A stretch of DNA of 42,824 bases from JAMWZF01 sp041628615 (lineage in GTDB: Bacteria > Pseudomonadota > Alphaproteobacteria > Rhodobacterales > Rhodobacteraceae), in NCBI GenBank assembly GCA_041628615.1, contig JBFKOW010000007.1, forward strand, positions 1-42,824, read 5' to 3'. Below the pieces are notes generated by a model that did not search any database, was not told the origin of the DNA, and worked only from the letters and a program-made list of their open reading frames with translations. Both the position numbers and the translations under genes were made by a program. Below are positions 33,922 to 41,341 of this stretch, piece after piece (position 1 is the stretch's first letter; every line of letters begins with the position of its first letter).

Positions 33922-34389
33922 ATGCCATTCACACGGAAGACGTTTTTCGCGGCGTTCCTCGGATCGGCCCTGACCGCGCCGCTGGCGGCGTCGGCGCAGG
34001 ACACCGCGGCGAGCGAACCCGCGGGCGGCGCGCTGGCGCTGGAGCTGAACTCCGCGAACGACACCGGCGCGGGGTCCTGCCGGCTCATCTTCGTGGCCGA
34101 TAACGGGGCCGAGACCGGGCTCGACCTCGCCGCCTTCCAGATCGCCGTGTTCGATACGGCGGGCGACTTCAGCCGGCTGCTGCGGCTCGACTTTCCGGGC
34201 ATCGGGGCCGGCCGGACCAAGGTCTTCCAGTTCGACCTGCCGGATACCGAATGCGGGTCGATCGCGACCTTCCTGGTGAACGACACGCTGGAATGCACCC
34301 AGTCGGGCGGCACGCCGTCCGAGCTTTGCGGGATCGACGGGATGCAGCCGAGTTCGCGCACGGGGATCGCCTTCGGCTACAGCCGCTAG
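33922..34389 (+). CDS. Secreted cysteine-containing protein of unknown function
   Basis: The 155-residue protein begins PFTRKTFFAAFLGSALTAP and has a signal peptide cut near ASAQD (about residue 20). The mature part looks like one small beta domain: ALALELNSANDTGAGSCRLIF, GLDLAAFQIAVFDTAGDFSR, TKVFQFDLPDTECGSIATF and LECTQSG, with several Cys that could pair in the periplasm. The start at 33922 is supported by GAGGGA before the ATG. It is 83 bases before the ExbB-like gene and co-directional, so it probably belongs to that operon. I do not recognise the family. Confidence 0.75.
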   Translation: MPFTRKTFFAAFLGSALTAPLAASAQDTAASEPAGGALALELNSANDTGAGSCRLIFVADNGAETGLDLAAFQIAVFDTAGDFSRLLRLDFPGIGAGRTKVFQFDLPDTECGSIATFLVNDTLECTQSGGTPSELCGIDGMQPSSRTGIAFGYSR

Positions 34390-34472
34390 GGCGGAGGCGG
34401 GGCATCCGGCCCGTCCGCGGCCAGCCCCGTCCGGACGGCTGAAAGCGGGGCTTGGAGATTGGAACGCAAGCG

Positions 34473-35117
34473 ATGGGCGCCTTTCAGTTCGACACCTTCG
34501 ACCCGATCACGCTGATGATCTTCGCGACGCTGGGCGTCTTGTCCTTCGTCGCGGTGGCGGTCGGGTTCTACAAGCTGATCCAGTTCATGCGCCTCGGCGT
34601 CGGCCACCGCCGCGAGGCGGAGCGCATTCTCGACACCTGGCTGTCGGGCCGCGCTGACGAGGCGATCCGCGGCGCCTCCGAGCGCCGCTCGGTCCTGACC
34701 CGAATCCTGCAATCGGTGTTCTCGGGCCTGCAGGCGCGGCCGGGCGACCCCTCCTATGCCGAGGAACTGGGCCGCCAGACCGCGATCATCGAACTGGCCG
34801 CGATGTCCGAGCGGCTGCGCCTTCTGGACATGGTGGTCCAGGCGGCGCCGATGCTGGGCCTTCTCGGCACCGTCGTCGGCATGATCCAGGCCTTCGGGGC
34901 GCTGGCCGTGACGCAGGGGGCGGTGGACCCCACGACCCTTGCCGACGGTATCTACACCGCGCTGACCACCACCGCGGTGGGCCTTGCCATCGCGCTGGTC
35001 GCGTTCTTCATCGCCACCTGGTTCGAAGCCCGGATCGACCGCGAGCGGAACATGATCGAGGCCCTGATCTCGGCGGCGATCCACGGCCGGGTGGACCCGA
35101 CCGCGCGGTTCGGCTGA
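34473..35117 (+). CDS. MotA/TolQ/ExbB proton channel family protein
   Basis: ExbB-type proteins form the pentameric inner-membrane channel that uses the proton gradient to move a TonB- or TolA-like partner. The 214-residue product has three membrane helices (about residues 11-33, 120-145 and 160-188). The conserved segment is LDMVVQAAPMLGLLGTVVGMIQAF, given here as two overlapping blocks: AAPMLGLLGTVVGMIQAF and the following YTALTTTAVGLAIALVAFF, with the Thr residues lining the channel. A TTG at 34452 is an alternative start. Two ExbD-like genes and a TonB-like gene follow. Confidence 0.9.
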   Translation: MGAFQFDTFDPITLMIFATLGVLSFVAVAVGFYKLIQFMRLGVGHRREAERILDTWLSGRADEAIRGASERRSVLTRILQSVFSGLQARPGDPSYAEELGRQTAIIELAAMSERLRLLDMVVQAAPMLGLLGTVVGMIQAFGALAVTQGAVDPTTLADGIYTALTTTAVGLAIALVAFFIATWFEARIDRERNMIEALISAAIHGRVDPTARFG

Positions 35118-35129
35118 CGGGGCGGCCCG

Positions 35130-35609
35130 GTGGCCACCTCCGTATCGAAACTCAAGCTGCCGCAGCGCCCGCCGCGCTACCGCTTCGCGTTGACCCCGCT
35201 GGCCGACGCGATGTTCCAGCTCCTGATCTTCTTCATGCTGTCGTCGTCGCTGACGCCCTATTCGCTCATCACCCTGCGGACCAGCACCCAGGTCGCGGTG
35301 GCGGGCGACGACGCCGATGCCGCGGACCCGGCGCCGGCCCAGGCCACCGACAGCGCGCCCGAGATCGTGTCGCGCGACGCCGCCCTCTGGATCATCGATT
35401 TCGGTGCCGTGATCGTGCAGAACAACGTCTTCGACCCCGACGACCTGCCGGATCTGGCCGCCGCGCTGGGCAGCGAGGAAGCCCCGGCGGACGTGGTCCT
35501 GATCGTCCGCGAGACCGCGACGGTGCAGGACATCTCGTGGGTGATGGAGGTCCTGCAGACCGCCAATATCGGCTCCGTCCGGGTCACCAGGGACGGGGAG
35601 GGCGCCTGA
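35130..35609 (+). CDS. ExbD/TolR-like biopolymer transport protein (Asp-containing)
   Basis: The 159-residue protein has a short cytoplasmic tail, one membrane helix (about residues 22-42) and a periplasmic domain. The helix reads LTPLADAMFQLLIFFML, matching the ExbD pattern in which an Asp near the start of the helix relays protons; here it is Asp26. The periplasmic domain ends in VLQTANIGSVRVTRDGE, the usual final helix-strand. Translation starts at a GTG. It lies 12 bases after the ExbB-like gene and 1 base before the second ExbD-like gene. Confidence 0.88.
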   Translation: MATSVSKLKLPQRPPRYRFALTPLADAMFQLLIFFMLSSSLTPYSLITLRTSTQVAVAGDDADAADPAPAQATDSAPEIVSRDAALWIIDFGAVIVQNNVFDPDDLPDLAAALGSEEAPADVVLIVRETATVQDISWVMEVLQTANIGSVRVTRDGEGA

Positions 35610-35610
35610 C

Positions 35611-36015
35611 ATGCGCCGCATCCTGCCCGCCGTGTCCCGCAAGACCAAGCTCGATACCTCGCTGGCCATCGTCAACATCGTGCTGCTGCTCATCTTCTTC
35701 TTCCTCGCCACCGGGTCGATCATGAACTCGCCGAATTTCGGCGTAGACCTGAGCGAGACGACGGAACTGCCGATCGACATGCTGCCGAAGCCGATCCTGA
35801 TCGTCGCCGACGACGGCGGCCTGTCGCTCAACGGCGAACCGATCCTGTCAGAGGACCTCGCCATCGCGCTGATCGACGATCCGGTCGTCCACCTGATGAT
35901 GCAGCGCAACGCCTCGGCCCATGACCTGATCGAGATTCTCGGCCGCGAGGACCTGTTCGCCACCGAGATCCGGCTGGTGACGGTCCATGTCGACGAGCCG
36001 GAGGCCGGGCAATGA
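35611..36015 (+). CDS. Second ExbD/TolR-like protein, lacking the transmembrane Asp
   Basis: The 134-residue protein has one membrane helix (LAIVNIVLLLIFFFLATGS, about residues 18-36) and a small periplasmic ExbD-like domain with PILIVADDGGLSLNG and a C-terminal strand IRLVTVHVD. When its LLIFF motif is aligned with that of the preceding ExbD-like protein, the proton-relay Asp is replaced by Val21, with Asn22 next to it. It may form a heterodimer with the first ExbD. The stop overlaps the TonB-like gene start (ATGA). Confidence 0.85.
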   Translation: MRRILPAVSRKTKLDTSLAIVNIVLLLIFFFLATGSIMNSPNFGVDLSETTELPIDMLPKPILIVADDGGLSLNGEPILSEDLAIALIDDPVVHLMMQRNASAHDLIEILGREDLFATEIRLVTVHVDEPEAGQ

Positions 36016-37601
36016 GCTTCCTGCCCTATGGCAGCGAGGGCGCCGGGGGCTGGATCGGCGCCTTCACGGTGTCCGGGGTCGCCCATGCGGCGATCATTTC
36101 GGGCATGGTGACGATCTACAACCAGACCCTCCTGCTGGCCGATCTCGACAGCCGTCAGGCGGCCTTCGATATCTCGGTGGCGCTGGAGCAGCTCGACGAC
36201 GTGGAGCCGGTCGTCGAGGCCGATCCCGAGCCCGCCGACGAGGACCTGCCGCCCCTCGAGACCATCGCCAGCACGACGGATGCCGAACAGGTCGCGCCGA
36301 CGACCACCGTGGAGGACCTCACCGTCGTCGAAGCCGCCACGGACAGCCTCGCCGCCGTGGAAGACGCCGCGGTGGCGCAGGTGGCGGAGACGGAGACGCT
36401 GCAGGCCGCCGCAGAGGAGGTGCCCGAGGCCCCGGCCGACGCGATCCCGGATCCGGTCGCCGACCCCGCCCCGGTCGAGGCCCCGGTCGAGACCCTCGCG
36501 CCGGACCCGTTCGAGACCGCGCTGCTCGCCCCGGAGCCGGAGGCGCCGGCCGGGCCGGGAACCGGCGGCCCCCTCGTCGACGATGCGGCCATCGACAGCC
36601 CGCTCGACAGCCCGCTCGAACCCGACGACGGCGGCCTGCAGACCGTCGCGCCGACCGGCCCCGGCAGCGGCGGCTTCGATACCGGCGCGGCCCCGGTGCC
36701 CGTCCCGGTCGCGCCCACGCCCGCCCCGGTGACCCCCACCGGCACGCCGTCGGGCCCGGACGTCGGGACCCTGGCGGCGGTGCCGCAGGTCGACACCACG
36801 GTCGGACCGATCACCGCCGGGACCGACACGGGGCTGGTCGTGATCGGCGAGGATACCGGGGTCATCGAGGCCACCATCGACGCCCTGCCGAGCCCGGGCG
36901 AGGACATCCTGCGGCCCGCGCCGCCGGCCGACCGGGGCCCTGGCGGCGCGGCGCCCGGGTCCGCCGCCGCCCCGCCCGCGCCCCAGGACATCGCGCTGAC
37001 CGACCTGATCCGCCGAGTCCGGCAGGTCGAGGCGGATCCCTGCCTCGCCGCCCTGCCGCGCCGCGACGGCGCCGAGGGTGTCGGCCTCGCCCTGATGGCC
37101 CGCGACGAGGCGGCGATGGAAGCGTTCTCCGCCGCCTTCGTGACCCCCGCCGACGACGGCCTGCGCCAGACCCGCGCCCTGCTCGACCAGCGCCAGTGCG
37201 CCGCCGTCAGCTACATCCGCAACAACGTGGACTACCCGGCGACTCGGCTCGGACTGCGGCTCGACAACGACCTCGTGCCCAGCGGCGGCCGGCTGACCGG
37301 CGTGGTGCGGGGCACCCCCGGCAAGCGGCTGCTGCTGCTGCTGATCGACGACAACGGCGTGGTCCAGGACCTGCAGCGGTTCACCTCGACCTCGGGCGAC
37401 TTCTACCGCTTCGACGTGCCGGTGAACCGGGTCGGCGCGGCGCGCGACAGCCGCAACATCCTGATGGCGCTGGCCTTCTCCGAGGACCCCGCGCCGCTGC
37501 GCGATCGCCTCGGGCTCGTCGCGCAGGACGTCTTTTCCGGCCTGCCCGGCACGCTGGCCGAAGGCGCCGACATGGCCGTGGCCACATTCGACGTGCGCTG
37601 A
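36012..37601 (+). CDS. TonB/TolA-like energy-transducing protein with PpkA-type C-terminal domain
   Basis: The 529-residue protein has one membrane helix (about residues 14-35) carrying Ser21-x3-His25 (SGVAH), the SxxxH motif by which TonB and TolA engage ExbB/ExbD-type motors. A long Pro/Ala/Asp/Glu-rich periplasmic spacer (about 50-325) follows. The C-terminal domain (about 326-529) is not a standard TonB box-binding domain; it has Cys344 and Cys396 and matches the extracytoplasmic domain of PpkA at equal Cys spacing. Its later half (LTGVV, LLLLIDDNGVVQDL, ILMALAFSEDPAPL) recalls DUF4384. It is the last gene of the Exb operon and convergent with ppkA. Confidence 0.82.
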   Translation: MSFLPYGSEGAGGWIGAFTVSGVAHAAIISGMVTIYNQTLLLADLDSRQAAFDISVALEQLDDVEPVVEADPEPADEDLPPLETIASTTDAEQVAPTTTVEDLTVVEAATDSLAAVEDAAVAQVAETETLQAAAEEVPEAPADAIPDPVADPAPVEAPVETLAPDPFETALLAPEPEAPAGPGTGGPLVDDAAIDSPLDSPLEPDDGGLQTVAPTGPGSGGFDTGAAPVPVPVAPTPAPVTPTGTPSGPDVGTLAAVPQVDTTVGPITAGTDTGLVVIGEDTGVIEATIDALPSPGEDILRPAPPADRGPGGAAPGSAAAPPAPQDIALTDLIRRVRQVEADPCLAALPRRDGAEGVGLALMARDEAAMEAFSAAFVTPADDGLRQTRALLDQRQCAAVSYIRNNVDYPATRLGLRLDNDLVPSGGRLTGVVRGTPGKRLLLLLIDDNGVVQDLQRFTSTSGDFYRFDVPVNRVGAARDSRNILMALAFSEDPAPLRDRLGLVAQDVFSGLPGTLAEGADMAVATFDVR

Positions 37602-37640
37602 GCGCGTCCATCCCGCCAGTGCCGGGGCGGTGCCCGGATC

Positions 37641-40550
37641 TCAGTCGGCGCCGTCGGCCGGGGCGCCTCCGTCTTCGGGCGCGGGCTCCCCATCGGGTTC
37701 CGGCTCCGGCGCGGGCTCGGGTTCCGGTTCGGGCGCGGGCGGGGTGTAGGGCTCCTGCAGCACGTGCGCGAGGGCCGAGACGGCGCGGCCGTTCCGGCTG
37801 TCGATCTCGCGCTGGATCAGCGGCATCAGGTCCGCCGCCGGGGTGCCGTCGCGCGCCACCGAGGCCCGCACCAGCGGCTCGTCGGTCGCCACCGCCAGCA
37901 CCAGTTGCGGCACCGGCGAGACTCCTGCGGGAAGCGGGCTGAGGTTGAAGGCGAAGGTCCGTTCGTCGCCGATCGGGGCCGACAGCCGCGTGGTCAGGTT
38001 GAACACCTGCCCGTTGGTGCCGACGAGGACCAGCCAGATCGCCCGGTTGTCCGGATCGGTGAGCGTCCCGGTGACCGTGGTGCCGGTCGCGGAGACCGCG
38101 GTCCGGGTCTCGATCCCGATCGGTTCGAGATTGGTGCCCTGCAATCCCCGCGCGAGGGTCAGCGCGGCGCATTGCGGTTCGGTCACGGTCCGTTCGCTGA
38201 CGTCCGGACGGCTGCCGAACTTCTCCTCGAAGGCGGCCGGCAGCCCGTCGAAGGCGCCGGACACCGAGGCCATCGCGGCGATCGTGCCGGCCTCCGGCCC
38301 CGAGGCGATCCGCGTCGCGTAGGTGCATCCGCCGGAATTGAACGCGGCGAGGAAGCCCTCGCGGGTATCGTCGAGCCGCTGCGGCGCCTCGCCGGGATCC
38401 GGTGCCTCGGGTTCTTCCGCGGTCACCGTGGCCGCCGTGAACCAGCCTTCGGTATAGCCGTAGTAGCCGGCCCCGCCGACCACCGCGAGCGACAGAATCA
38501 GCGCGAGGCCCAGGCCGCCGCCGCCGCCGCGCCGCCGGACCGGCAGGTCCGTGGGGGAGGCGGTCCCGCCGGTGGTCGCCGTCGTCGGCGCCAGCTGCAG
38601 GCCGGAGACCTGGTGTGTCGGCGGCCGGTAGGGCAGGCCGGTGGTTCCGGTGGTCCCCGACTGGGTCAGTTGCGTGTTGGGCAGCGGCAGGCCCTGCCGG
38701 TAGTTCAGCGGGATCTGTTCCGGCAGGTCCAGCAGCCGGATGATGTCGCCCATCGTATGCGGCCGGTGCTCGGGATTGGGTTCGAGCATGTGCATCAGGA
38801 TCGGCCGGAAATCCGGCGGCACCTTCGACAGGTCGGGCACCGCCTGCCGCGACTGCACCGCCTCGACGATCGACGAGCCCATGTCGAGCGGCTTGCCGAT
38901 CAGCGCCGCCGCCATCAGCAGAGCCAGCGAATAGATGTCCGACTGCGGTCCGATCTCGCCGCCGAAATGGCCCAGCTGTTCCGGCGAGACATAGCGGAAC
39001 TTGCCCGCGAACTGGCCGGCGAGCGTCTGTTCCTTCTCGACGTTCGACTTGGCGATCCCGAAGTCGATCAGCACCGCCTTGGACACCGTGCCTTCGGGCA
39101 GCATGACGTTGTCGGGGCTGAGGTCGCGGTGGATGACGTCGAGTTCGTGCGCCTTCTCGAGCCCCTTGGCCAGCCGCCGGATCAGCACCTTGCCGTCGTT
39201 TACGCTGATCGGCCCGTGATGCGCGGTGTAGTCGCTGAGCGGCACCCCCGAGATGAACGCCATCACCAGGCAGTAGGCGTCGAGATCGGGGTCGTGGACG
39301 TAGTTGTAGTAGCGGACGATGGCCTCGTCCTGGAGCTGGCGCAGGGTCCGGGCCTCGCGCTTGAACATCTGGCCGACCTTCTCGTCCTCGGCCAGTTCGG
39401 GAAGGATGACCTTGATCGCGACCGGGTCGCCGGTGCCGACCTCGGCGCCGCGATAGACCTCGCCCATGCCGCCGGCCTTCAGGACCTCGTCGATCCGGTA
39501 GTTGTTGTTGATGACGGTGCCGATGGCGAGGGTCGGGCCGTCGGTCCGCCGCGGCCGCCGGATCGGCGGCGGGGCGGATCCGTCCTGCCCGGTCGTGTCC
39601 TGCCCTGTCATGTCCTGCCCGGCGGCAGCCGCTGCCGCGCCGACAGCCGCGGCCGCCGCCCGCGTGGCGTCCGGATCTCCGGTGTCCGTCGTGCCCGGCG
39701 CGCCGGGCATCGGGATCGCCCGGGTCGCGTCGTCGGGTTCGGCCCGCGGCGGCTGCGATGGGGCCGCGGTCGTCTCGGCCGGGGCTCCGGGCACCCAGCC
39801 CGGCTCGCCCGGTCCCGGTGCATTGCCCGGCTCCGGCTCCGCGATCGGGCCGGAGGGCGGGACGGTGGAATCGCCGCCGCCGCCCGGCACCCAGCCCGGT
39901 TCGCCCGGTCCGGGTGCCGCGGCGGGAAGATCCTCGGGCGCCGATGTTCCGGCGCCGCCGGGGACCCAGCCGGGCTCTCCGGGTCCGGGAACCCGCGGTT
40001 CGGGATCGGCCGCGCCGCCGGGCACCCATCCGGGCTCGCCGGGACCGGGCGCGCCGCCCGCGCCGCCCGCGCCCGTTGGCGGGGCCGATGTCTCGGCGCC
40101 GCCGGGCACCCAGCCCGGTTCCCCGGGTCCCGGAGGCCCGGCGTCGCCGGGGTCGTCCGCTCCGCCGGGAACCCAGCCGGGTTCGCCGGGTCCGGGCGCC
40201 GCGGGCGCGGCGGGATCCGACATCGGCGGGGTCGAGAACGGCGCCGCGCCGCTTCCCTGCGGCGGCGGGCCGGGATCCGCCGGGGCGGCGGGCGTGCCGG
40301 AGGCCGGCGCAGAACCGCGGCCAGACGTGTCGAGCGGCGCGCCGAACTGGGTCCAGCCGCTGGTGTCCTCCTCGGGCGCGGCGGGACGGGAATAGGGGGG
40401 CTGCTGGATCGGCGGCTGCTGCACGGGCGGCCGCGAAGCGCCGCTGTCGGCCCGGTCGCCGTCCTCCTCCGGCTTGCGCGGCGGAACCGGCGTGCCGATG
40501 CGGGTGCGGTCGTCGTCGCCGTTCGGCGGGTCACTCGGGGCGGCGGTCAT
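37641..40550 (-). CDS. ppkA: T6SS-associated receptor-type serine/threonine protein kinase PpkA
   Basis: This 969-residue kinase should phosphorylate the FHA protein and so trigger the T6SS. An N-terminal Pro/Gly-rich region (about 1-340) holds six copies of GPGEPGWVPG. The kinase domain (about 347-610) is complete: GGMGEVYRG loop, Lys380 (VAIK), Asp476 (HRDLSPDN) and Asp496 (DFGIAKS), APE-like SPEQLG. A membrane helix at about 677-702 places the last 260 residues in the periplasm. That part has Cys742 and Cys794, a domain shared with the TonB-like protein, and a Pro/Glu tail. The start overlaps the pppA stop (ATGA). Confidence 0.94.
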   Translation of the reverse strand: MTAAPSDPPNGDDDRTRIGTPVPPRKPEEDGDRADSGASRPPVQQPPIQQPPYSRPAAPEEDTSGWTQFGAPLDTSGRGSAPASGTPAAPADPGPPPQGSGAAPFSTPPMSDPAAPAAPGPGEPGWVPGGADDPGDAGPPGPGEPGWVPGGAETSAPPTGAGGAGGAPGPGEPGWVPGGAADPEPRVPGPGEPGWVPGGAGTSAPEDLPAAAPGPGEPGWVPGGGGDSTVPPSGPIAEPEPGNAPGPGEPGWVPGAPAETTAAPSQPPRAEPDDATRAIPMPGAPGTTDTGDPDATRAAAAAVGAAAAAAGQDMTGQDTTGQDGSAPPPIRRPRRTDGPTLAIGTVINNNYRIDEVLKAGGMGEVYRGAEVGTGDPVAIKVILPELAEDEKVGQMFKREARTLRQLQDEAIVRYYNYVHDPDLDAYCLVMAFISGVPLSDYTAHHGPISVNDGKVLIRRLAKGLEKAHELDVIHRDLSPDNVMLPEGTVSKAVLIDFGIAKSNVEKEQTLAGQFAGKFRYVSPEQLGHFGGEIGPQSDIYSLALLMAAALIGKPLDMGSSIVEAVQSRQAVPDLSKVPPDFRPILMHMLEPNPEHRPHTMGDIIRLLDLPEQIPLNYRQGLPLPNTQLTQSGTTGTTGLPYRPPTHQVSGLQLAPTTATTGGTASPTDLPVRRRGGGGGLGLALILSLAVVGGAGYYGYTEGWFTAATVTAEEPEAPDPGEAPQRLDDTREGFLAAFNSGGCTYATRIASGPEAGTIAAMASVSGAFDGLPAAFEEKFGSRPDVSERTVTEPQCAALTLARGLQGTNLEPIGIETRTAVSATGTTVTGTLTDPDNRAIWLVLVGTNGQVFNLTTRLSAPIGDERTFAFNLSPLPAGVSPVPQLVLAVATDEPLVRASVARDGTPAADLMPLIQREIDSRNGRAVSALAHVLQEPYTPPAPEPEPEPAPEPEPDGEPAPEDGGAPADGAD
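39783..40200 (-). repeat. Six in-frame copies of a GPGEPGWVPG-encoding repeat in ppkA
   Basis: Six copies of about 33 bases encode PGPGEPGWVPG(G/A). They begin near 39783, 39885, 39956, 40015, 40100 and 40166 (plus-strand coordinates) and are separated by variable acidic/Pro-rich spacers. The peptide is exactly kept while synonymous codons differ between copies, which suggests selection on the protein rather than recent duplication. Confidence 0.85.
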
Positions 40551-41332
40551 GAGAAGTCTTCCATGATGGCCGCGTAGTCCGGGTCTTCCTCGGGCGGCGG
40601 GGCGGGCATGCAGCTCATCGTCACCACGGTCACGTTGTCCTTGGCGCCGCGGGACAGCGTCAGATCGACCAGCGCGTCACAGGCCTCCTGGGGGGGATAG
40701 GTCGTCATGTGTTCGGCGATTTCCTCGTCGGTGACGTGTTCGGTGAGCCCGTCGGAGCACAGCAGGAACATGTCGCCCAGGTCCAGCGCCCCGCCCATCA
40801 CGTCGCATTCCGGCACCTCGCTGACGCCGATCGCCCGGGTGATGACGTTCTTGCGCGGCCAGTTCGCGGCCTCCTCCTTCGTGATCGCGCCGGATTCGAG
40901 CAGCGCCCGCACCTCGGTATGATCGCGGGTCTGCTGCTCCAGCACCCCGTCGCGCAGCCGGTAGATCCGGCTGTCGCCGGACCAGATGCAGGCATAGTCC
41001 GAGCCGTGCACGAGAAGCGCCACCACCGTCGCGCCGATGGTCCCCCGGTCGAGCTCGATCGAGTGCCGGTAGATCGCGTCGTTGGCCTTCATCAGCCGTT
41101 CCATGAACCGGGCCTGCAGGTCGTCGCCCGATCCCGGCACGCCGATCGAGTTCAGCTCGTGCACGATGGTCTGGCTGGCATAGTCGCCGGCGGCGTGTCC
41201 GCCCATCCCGTCGGCCACCACCCAGAGCCCGTAATCCGGACGGGCGAGGAAACTGTCCTCGTTCATCTCGCGGATGCAGCCGACATCCGATTTCGTGCCC
41301 GTCACGAAGCTGAAGAATTCGTTGCTCGCCAT
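40547..41332 (-). CDS. pppA: T6SS-associated PP2C-family serine/threonine phosphatase PppA
   Basis: PppA removes phosphates placed by PpkA and so switches the T6SS off. The 261-residue PP2C enzyme has the metal-binding motifs in order: RxxNED with Glu25-Asp26, Asp41-Gly-Met-Gly-Gly (VVADGMGGHAAGDYAS), FLLCSDGLTEHV, and GAKDNVTVV near the end. No membrane segment is seen, so it acts in the cytoplasm. It lies nine bases after tagF and overlaps ppkA by four bases, giving the order tssM-tagF-pppA-ppkA. Confidence 0.95.
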   Translation of the reverse strand: MASNEFFSFVTGTKSDVGCIREMNEDSFLARPDYGLWVVADGMGGHAAGDYASQTIVHELNSIGVPGSGDDLQARFMERLMKANDAIYRHSIELDRGTIGATVVALLVHGSDYACIWSGDSRIYRLRDGVLEQQTRDHTEVRALLESGAITKEEAANWPRKNVITRAIGVSEVPECDVMGGALDLGDMFLLCSDGLTEHVTDEEIAEHMTTYPPQEACDALVDLTLSRGAKDNVTVVTMSCMPAPPPEEDPDYAAIMEDFS

Positions 41333-41341
41333 CCTGTCCCT

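Noticed and set aside
36155..36991. A 278-codon Ser/Gly/Thr-rich minus-strand frame opposite the TonB-like spacer
   Set aside because: It is the mirror of the Pro/Ala/Asp-rich spacer and has no start context, signal or motif; the plus strand has the SxxxH helix and the conserved C-terminal domain.
39783..40200. CRISPR-like spaced repeats
   Set aside because: The repeats are in frame inside ppkA, differ in synonymous codons and have spacers of irregular length encoding Pro/Asp-rich protein.
37764..40577. A 937-codon open frame on the plus strand opposite ppkA
   Set aside because: The antisense frame has His/Arg/Gly-rich low-complexity translation with no domain, whereas the minus strand encodes an intact kinase with all catalytic motifs. 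It is a GC-bias shadow.
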